Shown piece by piece: positions 44,139 through 53,331 of a stretch of 64,000 bases of DNA. How positions within the stretch are numbered: position 1 is the first letter of the stretch; each line of letters starts with the position of its first letter. Made by a program: the position numbers and the translations under genes. The notes under the pieces are model-generated. The model had not been told where the DNA came from, searched no databases, and was given only the letters and a program-made list of their open reading frames with translations. Source of the DNA: Clostridia bacterium (GTDB taxonomy: Bacteria; Bacillota; Clostridia; Christensenellales; CAG-138); contig JAUNBP010000001.1 of NCBI GenBank assembly GCA_030526995.1, forward strand, positions 31,258-95,257. The letters are read 5' to 3'.

Positions 44139-45709
44139 GATATATCTCCTTGTCTATTTATTTTAATGCTGAGATAGGCATCCTGCAATCTGCGATAAGA
44201 TTGCTCATTGATGGAGCCAAACCTGATGCATTTTCGTATCCATTTGCATATTCGAGGATAGTGATTTAGGCCTGTCAATATATTTCGAAGAGAGTGGGGA
44301 GCTGGAATTAGTGCCCCGGATACATTTGTGATTCTTTTTAAAAGATTGATTTCATCATTTATAATGGCGGCACGTTGCCTTTTGAAATAGACTTGCCAAA
44401 TGATATCAAGACCAATGGCAACTTGAACACTTAAGCCATAGGTTATTCCATCTAATTCAATAAATTTATCTGCAGGAATTTTCCGCTTATCCAGAATGTG
44501 GTTATTATAGGAGATAATGAGCTGGCCATCAAATGATGATCTAAAACGAAGAGTTCTGTTTTGTGGTAAGATTTCGGCCTCTCCCGAAATGACCTCGAAA
44601 CCAGCACGGTCGGTCACTGAAACTTCTGGATCTGGAGCCTCTCGGTTAAGAGGCTCTTTCCAGAAATAAGCATATTGTAATGCTTGAGTACGCCCCACGG
44701 ATATTAGCTGCTGCCTGCCGTAACAGAGCACCTCATATAATTTCGATCGTGATGAATTGCAACTCAGTTCACGAACTGTCACAGAGGGGAATGTTTTAAC
44801 CGCCGCTATATTGCCTTCAACAAGCATATATACTTTGTCATGATTGTGCTTTATTATGTAACTGCCTTCGACAAATAAAGGCCATATCGGTTGTAATGTG
44901 ACAGGGTGATCCGTCAAGCGACAATGGAAGTTAAGATAGAATCGGGCTGCATCTTCATTAAATGCCGATGCAGAAACTACATAAAGGATCCAAGATTCCC
45001 AACCAAATTGCTTTCGAGTGACTTCTTGAATCTGGATGCACCCATATGATCTCATGGGAAAATAGTCACGTTTTAGTAAATAATATTCTTTTCCAATCTC
45101 GACATCGGCATCGTATGTGAGTTTATTACCGGAAATCTTCTCGAACAATGTACCTTTCGGATCAATGCCTTTAATTTCTTCTGGCCAGAATTCGTGTAAT
45201 TTATTGTTTCCGTTTTGGAAGCTGAGAGTATATTTGTCAAATGGCTTTTCGCCGATAGGAAGATATGTGATGCTGTCATAATTTAGCCGCTCTTTAGCGA
45301 ATATATAGGATGTATCCGACGCTCCCTTTGGCTTGATTTCTATGCGAAGATTCTTGCTGAGCAGACTTATTGGAACTCGAATTAGACCGATTTCTAATCT
45401 GAAAGAAGATGAAGATACGCCTGTAATACGGATTGGTAAATCGTGTTCTTGAGAACCGTAAGAGACAGAGTAACCGGCTCCGAATGTACGCTCAGGACAA
45501 TCCTTGCTTTTTTCATGGGCGCTGTGTTTGAAGTAACGCATCCTAATATCACCATTGGTGAGGATGACATACTGACCACAAAGTTCACACATAAACAGAC
45601 CGCTATGCGCAGAGACTGTTCCACCTGGATGCAATTTGGCAGCTTGCTCGGCTGTAATACGCTTCCAGCCATTTTCCGACCACATACAGACATGCGTTAG
45701 TGACGCCAT
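44135..45709 (-). CDS. CoiA-like zinc-finger protein, first gene of the helicase operon
   Basis: This 524-aa protein starts with a putative zinc finger: FMCELCGQYVIL, then RYFKHSAHEKSKDCPERTFG (Cys-x2-Cys, His, Cys). This resembles the N-terminal finger of CoiA and related nuclease-associated proteins. The rest is beta-rich and unknown, with no nuclease motif that I can see. AAGGAGGAG precedes ATG 45709. The lower GC content than the flanking housekeeping genes suggests horizontal transfer of the whole operon. Confidence 0.75.
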   Translation of the reverse strand: MASLTHVCMWSENGWKRITAEQAAKLHPGGTVSAHSGLFMCELCGQYVILTNGDIRMRYFKHSAHEKSKDCPERTFGAGYSVSYGSQEHDLPIRITGVSSSSFRLEIGLIRVPISLLSKNLRIEIKPKGASDTSYIFAKERLNYDSITYLPIGEKPFDKYTLSFQNGNNKLHEFWPEEIKGIDPKGTLFEKISGNKLTYDADVEIGKEYYLLKRDYFPMRSYGCIQIQEVTRKQFGWESWILYVVSASAFNEDAARFYLNFHCRLTDHPVTLQPIWPLFVEGSYIIKHNHDKVYMLVEGNIAAVKTFPSVTVRELSCNSSRSKLYEVLCYGRQQLISVGRTQALQYAYFWKEPLNREAPDPEVSVTDRAGFEVISGEAEILPQNRTLRFRSSFDGQLIISYNNHILDKRKIPADKFIELDGITYGLSVQVAIGLDIIWQVYFKRQRAAIINDEINLLKRITNVSGALIPAPHSLRNILTGLNHYPRICKWIRKCIRFGSINEQSYRRLQDAYLSIKINRQGDIS

Positions 45710-45991
45710 ATCTACTCCTCCTTATGAGGCTTCTTTTTTTCGAGCTCCACAAATTTTTCTCGTTTGAGCCTTTTCAATTTCAAGTTCTGCAGGCGAAGCA
45801 CTTAAGGGGAAGGCCTACTGAAGTAAATGGTTTAGTGAACAATAATTCATCGTTGCTAATATCGTATTTTTAATTATCATACAGATAAGCATCTTTCGGA
45901 GTCGATTGTATTGACCCGCCATGGTATAGCCTCCCAAGTGATTCTGCTCACATATCAATATCATTGTATCACGAGTTTCGGATTAAATCTA

Positions 45992-46095
45992 CTCTTTTCG
46001 ACAAAATTATGGATAATGTTATTTCCAACCCACTCCGAAGCCGTAAATTTGCTTAAAAAACCTCATTTTAGACCGCAAAAAAGTGTCCCAAACAA
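45992..46095 (+). repeat. Left copy of 104-bp direct repeat
   Basis: It differs from 54740-54843 at about five positions plus two compensating single-base indels; the last 55 bases, through the Lys/Phe-rich AT stretch to GTGTCCCAAACAA, are nearly identical. Both copies have the same orientation and flank the cohesin operon. Confidence 0.9.
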
Positions 46096-46257
46096 TCCCT
46101 CAGCTTCGCAAAAAAGATGCACTTTGGGTTATACAAACAAACCTTGTATGATTTGAGATACAAGGTCTGTTCTGATTCAAAGCTATCTGTGAAGACTGCG
46201 CACCTTTATCTGATCAAATATGTGATATCTTAAAGTATTACCGAGAAGACGGCGGTC

Positions 46258-46401
46258 ATGTATAATGATTACAATAGATTGAGGATTATTCCTAAAGCTC
46301 AGCTCAGGGAGATAGTTGAGCTGAAAAGAAAACCCAACAATATAATTCTAAAAAGAAGCAAGTATCCTTCGGAATTAAAGCAGTTGGCACATATTATATA
46401 A
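46258..46401 (+). pseudogene. Possible gene remnant (47 codons)
   Basis: An ATG-initiated frame encodes a basic peptide with LREIVELKRKPNN and KRSKYPSELKQLAHII. The composition looks protein-like but no family is recognised and the ribosome binding site is weak. It lies just inside the left direct repeat and may be the tail of a lost gene. Confidence 0.25.
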
Positions 46402-46413
46402 ACGAAGATACTT

Positions 46414-47511
46414 TTATCCTTCAACCGGAAAGGCTGTTATTATCTTAACAACAAACCTCAAGATGCATGCAGCATCAGATGAACTAATGTCTCCTCCATC
46501 GACATTCCCTCTATAAACCTGTTCCTCCGAGAGCGTTTTTAAGTGAACAATATGCCTCAAAACCTCAGCAGCATCGGCGGAAGTGACTTCTTTATCCATG
46601 TTTACATCTCCGAAGAGAATCAAACTTTCAAGTATAAACGACTTCTCATCGGTATAATCATTGTCAAGGAAAGACACTGTTGCAGTATAGCGAATCTCAC
46701 CGTTTTGCGTATATGTCGGAGGCACTGATGTGCAGGACACTTCAGCTTCAACCCTATGAATGTGTGTTGAATCGTTTTCGCATATAAATATGGCTTCTAC
46801 ATCATAGCCGATATCCGTTTCCTCCCATAGCCATTCCGGCCCTAAAAAGCTGTGCCCCAAAGCTTCTATAATTTGCTGCTCGACAATGAAAACATTACAA
46901 ATTGGGCAAAAAAGTCCTTCGGTTAGACCCGAGCAAGTGCATGTTGCATCAACTGCATCCACAACGGTAAGACTGTCTATTTGCAGTCCTCCATCTTCGA
47001 AAGTAATATTTAGTGGCGAGTATTCTTCATTGGTAAACACCATAGATTCCGTTGTATCGATTGCTATCGACGCAAAGCCCTCCGACGACTCTTTTGTTCT
47101 AAACGACATGGTGAGTATACTTCCGGCATCTCTAATAGGTTCTACTATTGTCTCCCAACTAACATAAACATAGCCTGCTATATTCGTGTTGATTGTTAGT
47201 CCCCCTAATCCATTCATAGCACTTCCAGATGTCGCAGACTCAAGTTCAAGCCGTGTAGAATCATAAGCGATGGCAAACTGCATAACATAAATATTGGCAT
47301 TCGCTCCAATGGTTGCATCAATTACATAACTTGTGTCAGGATGAGCGTGACTCACCGTTGTTACAGCCAAGCACATAGTTTCTGTCGCCGTCGCAGATTT
47401 TATCGGAAATGCCGCAGACACCAGGAGCACAAGGACAAACGCCCATGCCTTGCACTTAATTGTCAGCATTCTGCAGCATTTCCGTTGTGCTTTATTTCCC
47501 TTGTACTTCAT
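46414..47511 (-). CDS. Secreted cohesin-dockerin protein
   Basis: This 365-aa exported protein has a signal peptide (hydrophobic 22-35). A cohesin-like domain at about 47-178 contains NIYVMQFAIAYDSTRLELES, the typical beta-strand and YD pattern. A Cys-rich module (CTCSGLTEGLFCPICN, ALGHSF) covers 190-222, followed by an unknown beta domain. The dockerin at 300-362 has two repeats, GDVNMDKEVTSADAAEVLRH and GNVDGGDISSSDAACILRF; the second calcium loop is imperfect. Having both partners, it could act as an adaptor that links modules. The ATG overlaps the stop of the giant gene (TAATG). Confidence 0.82.
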   Translation of the reverse strand: MKYKGNKAQRKCCRMLTIKCKAWAFVLVLLVSAAFPIKSATATETMCLAVTTVSHAHPDTSYVIDATIGANANIYVMQFAIAYDSTRLELESATSGSAMNGLGGLTINTNIAGYVYVSWETIVEPIRDAGSILTMSFRTKESSEGFASIAIDTTESMVFTNEEYSPLNITFEDGGLQIDSLTVVDAVDATCTCSGLTEGLFCPICNVFIVEQQIIEALGHSFLGPEWLWEETDIGYDVEAIFICENDSTHIHRVEAEVSCTSVPPTYTQNGEIRYTATVSFLDNDYTDEKSFILESLILFGDVNMDKEVTSADAAEVLRHIVHLKTLSEEQVYRGNVDGGDISSSDAACILRFVVKIITAFPVEG

Positions 47512-50500
47512 TAGGATACCTCTATCGGGAAGACATCAATTAATTTAGCGGAATACCTGCGAATTAGATTCGCATCTATGACATTAACCTGCCCATCGCC
47601 GTTGACATCGGAAAGAATCAATGCTGTGTCGGAAAGAGTAAGCAGCTTTGCCGAATACCTTCTAATAATATTGGCATCAATTACATTAACACTTCCGCTC
47701 ATATCCACGTCTCCATAATTAAACTCAAGAACTTGAAGTATATCCGAAAATATGTCAACGCCAATATGCTCGACTTCACCATCGGGGTTCCATCTGCATA
47801 AGATGAATGGATATGCGTCATCGCTTCCATCTTCAACATACACTAATGTTTCCTGTGTAATTGCAGTATCGACAACGGAGAAGTACAAGTCTAAAACCAC
47901 CCCTCCATCGTTTATTCCTCCGACTCCATCCCACGCAAAGGAGATTTCGCCATCGATGGCTGTGTTTATTGTCGGAGCAAGGTTTTCTAACAATTCTCCG
48001 CCCCTGCAATCCTCAACTTTTAATACGCTTGGATCATACCGCACAACAAACTGCATCATTGATGCTCCGGTTCCTTCTGACAAATTGACAGTAACGTGAG
48101 AAGTTGCTCCCTTAACGACGGCCCTTGCCTCAACCCACAAGGAAGAATTTTGTTCACTTGGAGGTACTATAATAATGTTTCGACTTCCTACCGTTCCGCT
48201 GCCGTCATTTGCGGTTGCAACAATAGTTACAGTTCCCTCCTTTGTCGCAGTTAAAATGCCGTCAGTGGAAATCACCGCCTCTCCCGTGCCGGCAACGACG
48301 TCCCACTCAACCGTATTGTCATAAGCATTATCGGGTGCGATTATCGCAGCAACTTGGACAGAGTCGCCAAGAAGTACCGTATCGTTGACATCAACTACAA
48401 TTTCTGATACCGGAGCATATTCACCAAAGAATACTTGCATTACCTCTTGACTGAGTTCTGCACTCTCAATCCAAATGCTGCCGGCATATTCATACTGTTT
48501 AATTGCGCGAACCGCATACCAGTACGGAGCTACTGAGGAAACATTATCATCCAGATACACATTGCTAGCGCTGAACATTGAAGACTCTTGTCCGTATTGA
48601 TCCGTCCTGTAAACCATGTACCCATCTGCGCCCTCAACAGCATCCCATGTCACTGTTATCATCTCGCTATTCGCTGTCGCCGAAATGTTTCGCGGAGTTG
48701 CGGGAATGGTGCCTTCGGGAACAATGACAAACTCGTGGGTGGTTGTCATGGGATTCTTGTTTTCGCTATTACAGGTGACTTCGAGGATTGCCGTTTCTGA
48801 AATCACGAACGGTTCAGTATAAACAAACTCGGCATCCACTTCGTCCTGCTCCTCTCCATCACTATTAATGATATCTCCTGTCCCTTCACTCCCTACGACT
48901 TCACTCTCGGGGAAGTAATATATTTTGCAAACGATTTCAGCATCGCTATCCTCGCAGGATAGGGCAATGGTCTGTGAACCCTCGTAGATTCCGTCGCTGA
49001 TATTTATTTCCGCAGTTTCCGTATCCTCGTCGTAGAGAATTATAGGAGTAAGTACCAGTGGGCCCGTAACAGATAAATAACTGTCGTCGCTCCACGATTC
49101 CAAATATGTGCCTTCGGCCAAATTCAGCTCAGGAGCCGTCGCTGCATCACCATGTGATACCTGTTGCTCACTGACGATATTTCCCTCCTCATCAAGGAAT
49201 TGTACAGTGTAGACTTTCTTCTCATATTGAGCATATAGAATCAAGCTCTTAGTAACACTTCCGACTGTATTTCCATCTGCATCCTTCCATCCTATAAAGT
49301 TGAAACCTTCCCTATCCTCAGGGGTAGGCGTATCTATTGCGCTGCCATAAGTTAAATCCGTTTGCATCGCAACAGAGGCATTTTCCCAATCGACATATAC
49401 AACCGTAAATGATTTGGGGGCAAAACGCGCCTTAATCGTCATGTTATCCCTTATATTTGTGAGACCATATTCCCATCCTATGAAAGTATAACCTTCTTTC
49501 AATGCAACCTCAGGAGCGACAATGCTGCCGCCCTCATTGACATATTGGGTTTCTCCGATTTGCGCACCGGTCAGTTCGTCAACAAAGGTTACTGAATATA
49601 TCGGGGTCGGTGCCTTATAGAGGTCTCCGGTGTCGATGAATAGCGGAGATGTGGCACCTTCGATAGTCAAGCTTACGGTAAAATCACCGGTTTTTGCTGA
49701 CGGCATCTCTAAGGTTCTCACATTGCTGAACGAATAAGATCCATCCGCCCCCAAAGTCGTTTGTGCAATGTATTCATTGGAGTAATCCGAAGCTTCATCC
49801 ACTTTGTAGATAGTCAGTATGGCTTGTCTTCCCTCGACATTTTCCAATCCGGTAACCACTCCGCTGATTGTAACTGCTTCGTCTTCGGGTTGCTCCAATT
49901 TCACACGGATAAGCTCTCGAGTTTCGACTTGCAAGGTGTCACTTGCAATCGTCTCCATATCGTCCCACTCAGACCAATCTGTCCATGCGGCATATTGGTA
50001 AATCGGAATATCTTCACGGGTACGATAACGGTACTGCGTCTTGTAGGTAGCCGGAATTTGTCGACTTTCTTCCCAGTAGTATGTGGAGTTTGAAACCGTA
50101 TATTTATGCCACCAATATCTCCAATTTCCGCTTCTGTTGCTGTATATTCCATTGCCTATCGTGTTATTTTTCGTAGTGTAGACAGCCCAAGTTGAAGATG
50201 TGCCGTGTCTTGTGGTAGACCAGTTCGTATAGTTTAGATACCAGGTTCCGCCGTATCTGCTCTTGGCTGAAATATCGTTTGAATGATACCATGTGCCCTT
50301 GCTGCAATTTGTGCTCTTGTATCTACCATATCGATACTGTGTATAGGCTGCAGTTGCCTCTGCCTGTCGGGTTTCGACATCGACATTCTCCGATGCAACG
50401 ATTTCTGCATCCTGCCAAGCACTCCAAGCGCTCCACTCACTCTTTTGGGTGGAGGTCTGATACAGCTCCCAATCAAGATAACTCGTGCTGGTTGTCCACT

Positions 50501-53288
50501 CGCTGAATTGCAGCGTCTTTGTCCGATATTGAGTTTTTGTCTGAACAATCGAGTCTCCTTGGATCAAGTGAGCCATTTCTTCAGGAGTTCCCCAGTCCGT
50601 CCAGTCCAGCTCGCCCGTTCCCATTGTTTTAACCGCTATTTGTGATAAGGGTATCATGGACGAGTACGCATCTACTATATACACCTCGGTTGATGCGAAG
50701 TTCTCGCCTCGAATATCCGTTGAGATGGGAACATATAATCGGAAATTCAAGGAGCTTTCGCCGTCAATGTAAAATGCATTGGATTCAGTCTTAGTTAAAA
50801 ATTTCCCAAATGCCGATTTTAATGCAATGACCGCACGACCGTTGCGTCCCGTTTCCGTATGGTTTGTCATAGAGTAAGTGACCCAATATCCATATATTAC
50901 TCCATTGCGCTGTACAACGGTCACCTCATCGACAGTCGCAGTAATAGGAATATCCTTATTTGCCCAAACAGCACACGGAGTGCAAACAACATCCTGCGTT
51001 ACGGCAAGATAAGCATCCGTGTCCCAGCCGGCAAGAGTATAACCTGTCGGCAATTTCAACAGTGATTCGTCAGGAGGGATTGCACAGCCCGGCGTGTCCC
51101 CATCATAGCATACAATGCTTTCCTGTGCAATTTCGCCATTGTAATCCAAAAACGTAACCGTGTATTCTATTGGTTCATACAGGGCTGAAACCGTACGATC
51201 CGACACAACATTTGTTAAAGAGCCACTCCATCCTTCAAAAGTGTAGCCCTCTCTGTCAGGCGTTCCCGGGGACACGGCGTCATCTCCATAGGCTACGGTT
51301 TGAGTTGTATAGGTTGAACCGTCATAATTCAAAAACGTTACAACGGAAGGTGCGTGAACGATGATCGTTGCCGCACTTGAATATTCGCTGTCACCGCTGA
51401 CATTCGACGCTTTTACGCGAACCGTATAATTTCCCGCCTCGTTCAAAATGGTAGTTAAGGTTGTGGCGGGCGTCTTTGCCTCGTAGCAGACGTTTCCCGC
51501 TTCGTCATAGAATGTGACGGTATAGCTTCTTGCCCGAGAGCTTGCCCACCATGAGACCGTCAGCTCCTTGCCTGCGCCGACATGGTTTGTTATAGCCGTT
51601 AAGTTCGTTGCAGCAGGAGGCTCGATGGGCTCCCAAACCGCATACAACACCGTTGACGAGGAAGGAGTAAAACTTCCGTAGGGCAGAAAATCCGGGGCTT
51701 CCGCATCATAATTTAACGCCCATCCGATAAAGTTGTATTGATCCCTCTGCGGCTTTGAAAGGGCATTAAAATATATGGTTGTCCCATGAGATACCGTTTG
51801 GCTGCTTGGTGCATTCATTCCTTCGTTGGCATCAAAATCAATGGTATACTTTGGCACGACCTTCTTCTGGACATAAAAATCCCATTCCTGCCATGAGCAA
51901 GTACCCTCCACATCCCACATTTCTATATAGAAGGTATACTGACCCGCCTTAAGTTTGGAAAACTTCATCTTATTACATTCTGCTGCGGTAATGGTATAGC
52001 TTTTTCCACTAAGTCCATCATTTGGAACTACAAACAGAATGTCATCTTCTTCCCAACTGTATATGTACATGGTATACTTGCTCAGATTGGTTACGGAAGA
52101 CTTTAATACCGTTCCTCGGACATACACATTTGAATTTCCCTCGGTAAGGTTTTTGCTCAGATTAGCGACATCGGAGGTCGGGTTTATCGTAATTACGGTT
52201 TTTACACCGCTTGTATCAACAGAACCCTCGTAGACCCATCCGTATAGCGCATTACCCTTATCGTCGAACCCGTATCGAACCTTATACCATGTATTTCCGT
52301 AGTGGTTTTTTATGCGACCCGTAACGGGAAGGGAACGGGAAGTAGTGCACACTCCCCCACTTGTATATGCCGCATACGGTTGCTGGTTAACTTCGAGCCA
52401 TTTTGACCCGGAAGGGGAAGTTTGCACATAACCTGAAACGGCTTCAATGGTGTAGGAATATACATCGCTGTAGTATTTTTCGCATCCATCGCAATACCCT
52501 ATCGAATTCCACTCATGCTGATGATAGTTAATCCCCTTTGTTATTACCGCATATAATGTGCAAAATCCCGATTCCAGGATACCTTTTGATGTTGTCCCAT
52601 ACCGTTTTCCCATTACGCTGTTCTCGAGTTTTATCATACCTTTGTCCCAATAATCTCCGGCGGGGTCTAAACAATAGAATGTATCACCCACATAGTGTGT
52701 TAAAAGAACTCCATGCGAGTTAATTATATTACCGTTTTTATCTTTTTTTCTACACCACACCAAAACACCTTCGGGATGACTGTCAAGAAGTGTCTTCCAC
52801 TTATTCAATGGCTGTTGCGTAACTTGTATTTGCTTTATTCTATATTCGTAATCAGATGGTTTCACCTTTTCAACCTTACGCCATTGTACACTCACGTTCT
52901 TACCGTTTTTTTTGTATATCCAATCTAATGTAACTGCTTTGGACCATGTATTATAGTCAACACCGTTAATAATTTCAGCTCGTCTCAGCAGCATAGCCAA
53001 GCTACACAAGACACATGACTCCGGAATGTCTACTTGTGATATCGCCACTTTCTTTTGCAACTCCTCGTCCATCAACTGATCGTACAAAAAGGCTCCTGCA
53101 GCTCTCGTATTGGACATCGTTTCAGCGTCAGTTATAGCGTCCGCAGTTGAACCGTCATTTACCTCGTCCGGCGCATCAACCGTCGTGGTATCCACCGGGT
53201 CAGCAGCCGTTGTGTCAGCCATAGGAAATAGTGCCATTGCCATTATCAAAACCAACAATCCACTTAAAATCCTTTTTACTACCTTCAT
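47511..53288 (-). CDS. Giant secreted multidomain protein: C39-like peptidase, InlB repeats, cohesin and dockerin
   Basis: This 1925-aa protein has a signal peptide (1-29) and a papain/C39-like domain (about 80-250; Q85, Cys92, His in NSHGVLLTHY, Asp208). Next are an SH3-like region (275-357), InlB-type B repeats (478-553, 648-775, 1229-1420), Fn3 domains (558-645, 1527-1618) and an aromatic, Trp-rich region (890-1125). A CHB_HEX-like domain (1424-1523) and Big2 (1626-1708) follow, then cohesin (1715-1852, MMQFVVRYDPSVLKVED) and a dockerin with two good calcium loops (1856-1925). ATG 53288 follows GGAGGGAG. It is probably a cell-surface adhesin or processing protein. Confidence 0.85.
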   Translation of the reverse strand: MKVVKRILSGLLVLIMAMALFPMADTTAADPVDTTTVDAPDEVNDGSTADAITDAETMSNTRAAGAFLYDQLMDEELQKKVAISQVDIPESCVLCSLAMLLRRAEIINGVDYNTWSKAVTLDWIYKKNGKNVSVQWRKVEKVKPSDYEYRIKQIQVTQQPLNKWKTLLDSHPEGVLVWCRKKDKNGNIINSHGVLLTHYVGDTFYCLDPAGDYWDKGMIKLENSVMGKRYGTTSKGILESGFCTLYAVITKGINYHQHEWNSIGYCDGCEKYYSDVYSYTIEAVSGYVQTSPSGSKWLEVNQQPYAAYTSGGVCTTSRSLPVTGRIKNHYGNTWYKVRYGFDDKGNALYGWVYEGSVDTSGVKTVITINPTSDVANLSKNLTEGNSNVYVRGTVLKSSVTNLSKYTMYIYSWEEDDILFVVPNDGLSGKSYTITAAECNKMKFSKLKAGQYTFYIEMWDVEGTCSWQEWDFYVQKKVVPKYTIDFDANEGMNAPSSQTVSHGTTIYFNALSKPQRDQYNFIGWALNYDAEAPDFLPYGSFTPSSSTVLYAVWEPIEPPAATNLTAITNHVGAGKELTVSWWASSRARSYTVTFYDEAGNVCYEAKTPATTLTTILNEAGNYTVRVKASNVSGDSEYSSAATIIVHAPSVVTFLNYDGSTYTTQTVAYGDDAVSPGTPDREGYTFEGWSGSLTNVVSDRTVSALYEPIEYTVTFLDYNGEIAQESIVCYDGDTPGCAIPPDESLLKLPTGYTLAGWDTDAYLAVTQDVVCTPCAVWANKDIPITATVDEVTVVQRNGVIYGYWVTYSMTNHTETGRNGRAVIALKSAFGKFLTKTESNAFYIDGESSLNFRLYVPISTDIRGENFASTEVYIVDAYSSMIPLSQIAVKTMGTGELDWTDWGTPEEMAHLIQGDSIVQTKTQYRTKTLQFSEWTTSTSYLDWELYQTSTQKSEWSAWSAWQDAEIVASENVDVETRQAEATAAYTQYRYGRYKSTNCSKGTWYHSNDISAKSRYGGTWYLNYTNWSTTRHGTSSTWAVYTTKNNTIGNGIYSNRSGNWRYWWHKYTVSNSTYYWEESRQIPATYKTQYRYRTREDIPIYQYAAWTDWSEWDDMETIASDTLQVETRELIRVKLEQPEDEAVTISGVVTGLENVEGRQAILTIYKVDEASDYSNEYIAQTTLGADGSYSFSNVRTLEMPSAKTGDFTVSLTIEGATSPLFIDTGDLYKAPTPIYSVTFVDELTGAQIGETQYVNEGGSIVAPEVALKEGYTFIGWEYGLTNIRDNMTIKARFAPKSFTVVYVDWENASVAMQTDLTYGSAIDTPTPEDREGFNFIGWKDADGNTVGSVTKSLILYAQYEKKVYTVQFLDEEGNIVSEQQVSHGDAATAPELNLAEGTYLESWSDDSYLSVTGPLVLTPIILYDEDTETAEINISDGIYEGSQTIALSCEDSDAEIVCKIYYFPESEVVGSEGTGDIINSDGEEQDEVDAEFVYTEPFVISETAILEVTCNSENKNPMTTTHEFVIVPEGTIPATPRNISATANSEMITVTWDAVEGADGYMVYRTDQYGQESSMFSASNVYLDDNVSSVAPYWYAVRAIKQYEYAGSIWIESAELSQEVMQVFFGEYAPVSEIVVDVNDTVLLGDSVQVAAIIAPDNAYDNTVEWDVVAGTGEAVISTDGILTATKEGTVTIVATANDGSGTVGSRNIIIVPPSEQNSSLWVEARAVVKGATSHVTVNLSEGTGASMMQFVVRYDPSVLKVEDCRGGELLENLAPTINTAIDGEISFAWDGVGGINDGGVVLDLYFSVVDTAITQETLVYVEDGSDDAYPFILCRWNPDGEVEHIGVDIFSDILQVLEFNYGDVDMSGSVNVIDANIIRRYSAKLLTLSDTALILSDVNGDGQVNVIDANLIRRYSAKLIDVFPIEVS

Positions 53289-53331
53289 CCTATACTCCCT
53301 CCATACTTGAAAATGTATTCGTTTCGTGCTT

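Larger units (their letters stand above)
45710..46413. other. 700-bp spacer between the two minus-strand operons
   Basis: It contains the left 104-bp direct repeat (45992-46095), a 9-bp hairpin (ACCTTGTAT at 46141-46149, ATACAAGGT at 46158-46166), and a 47-codon plus-strand ORF (46258-46401). A promoter for the helicase operon must lie here but no good consensus was found. Confidence 0.6.

Noticed and set aside
45712-45801. Minus-strand 29-codon GTG ORF ending in TAG at the ribosome binding site of the 45709 gene
   Set aside because: Very Lys-rich, no ribosome binding site, and a stop codon directly before the GTG; probably chance, though it may be a relic of an upstream gene.
45911-46156. 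Plus-strand 81-codon ORF over the left direct repeat
   Set aside because: It runs through the 104-bp repeat, has unnatural composition and no ribosome binding site.
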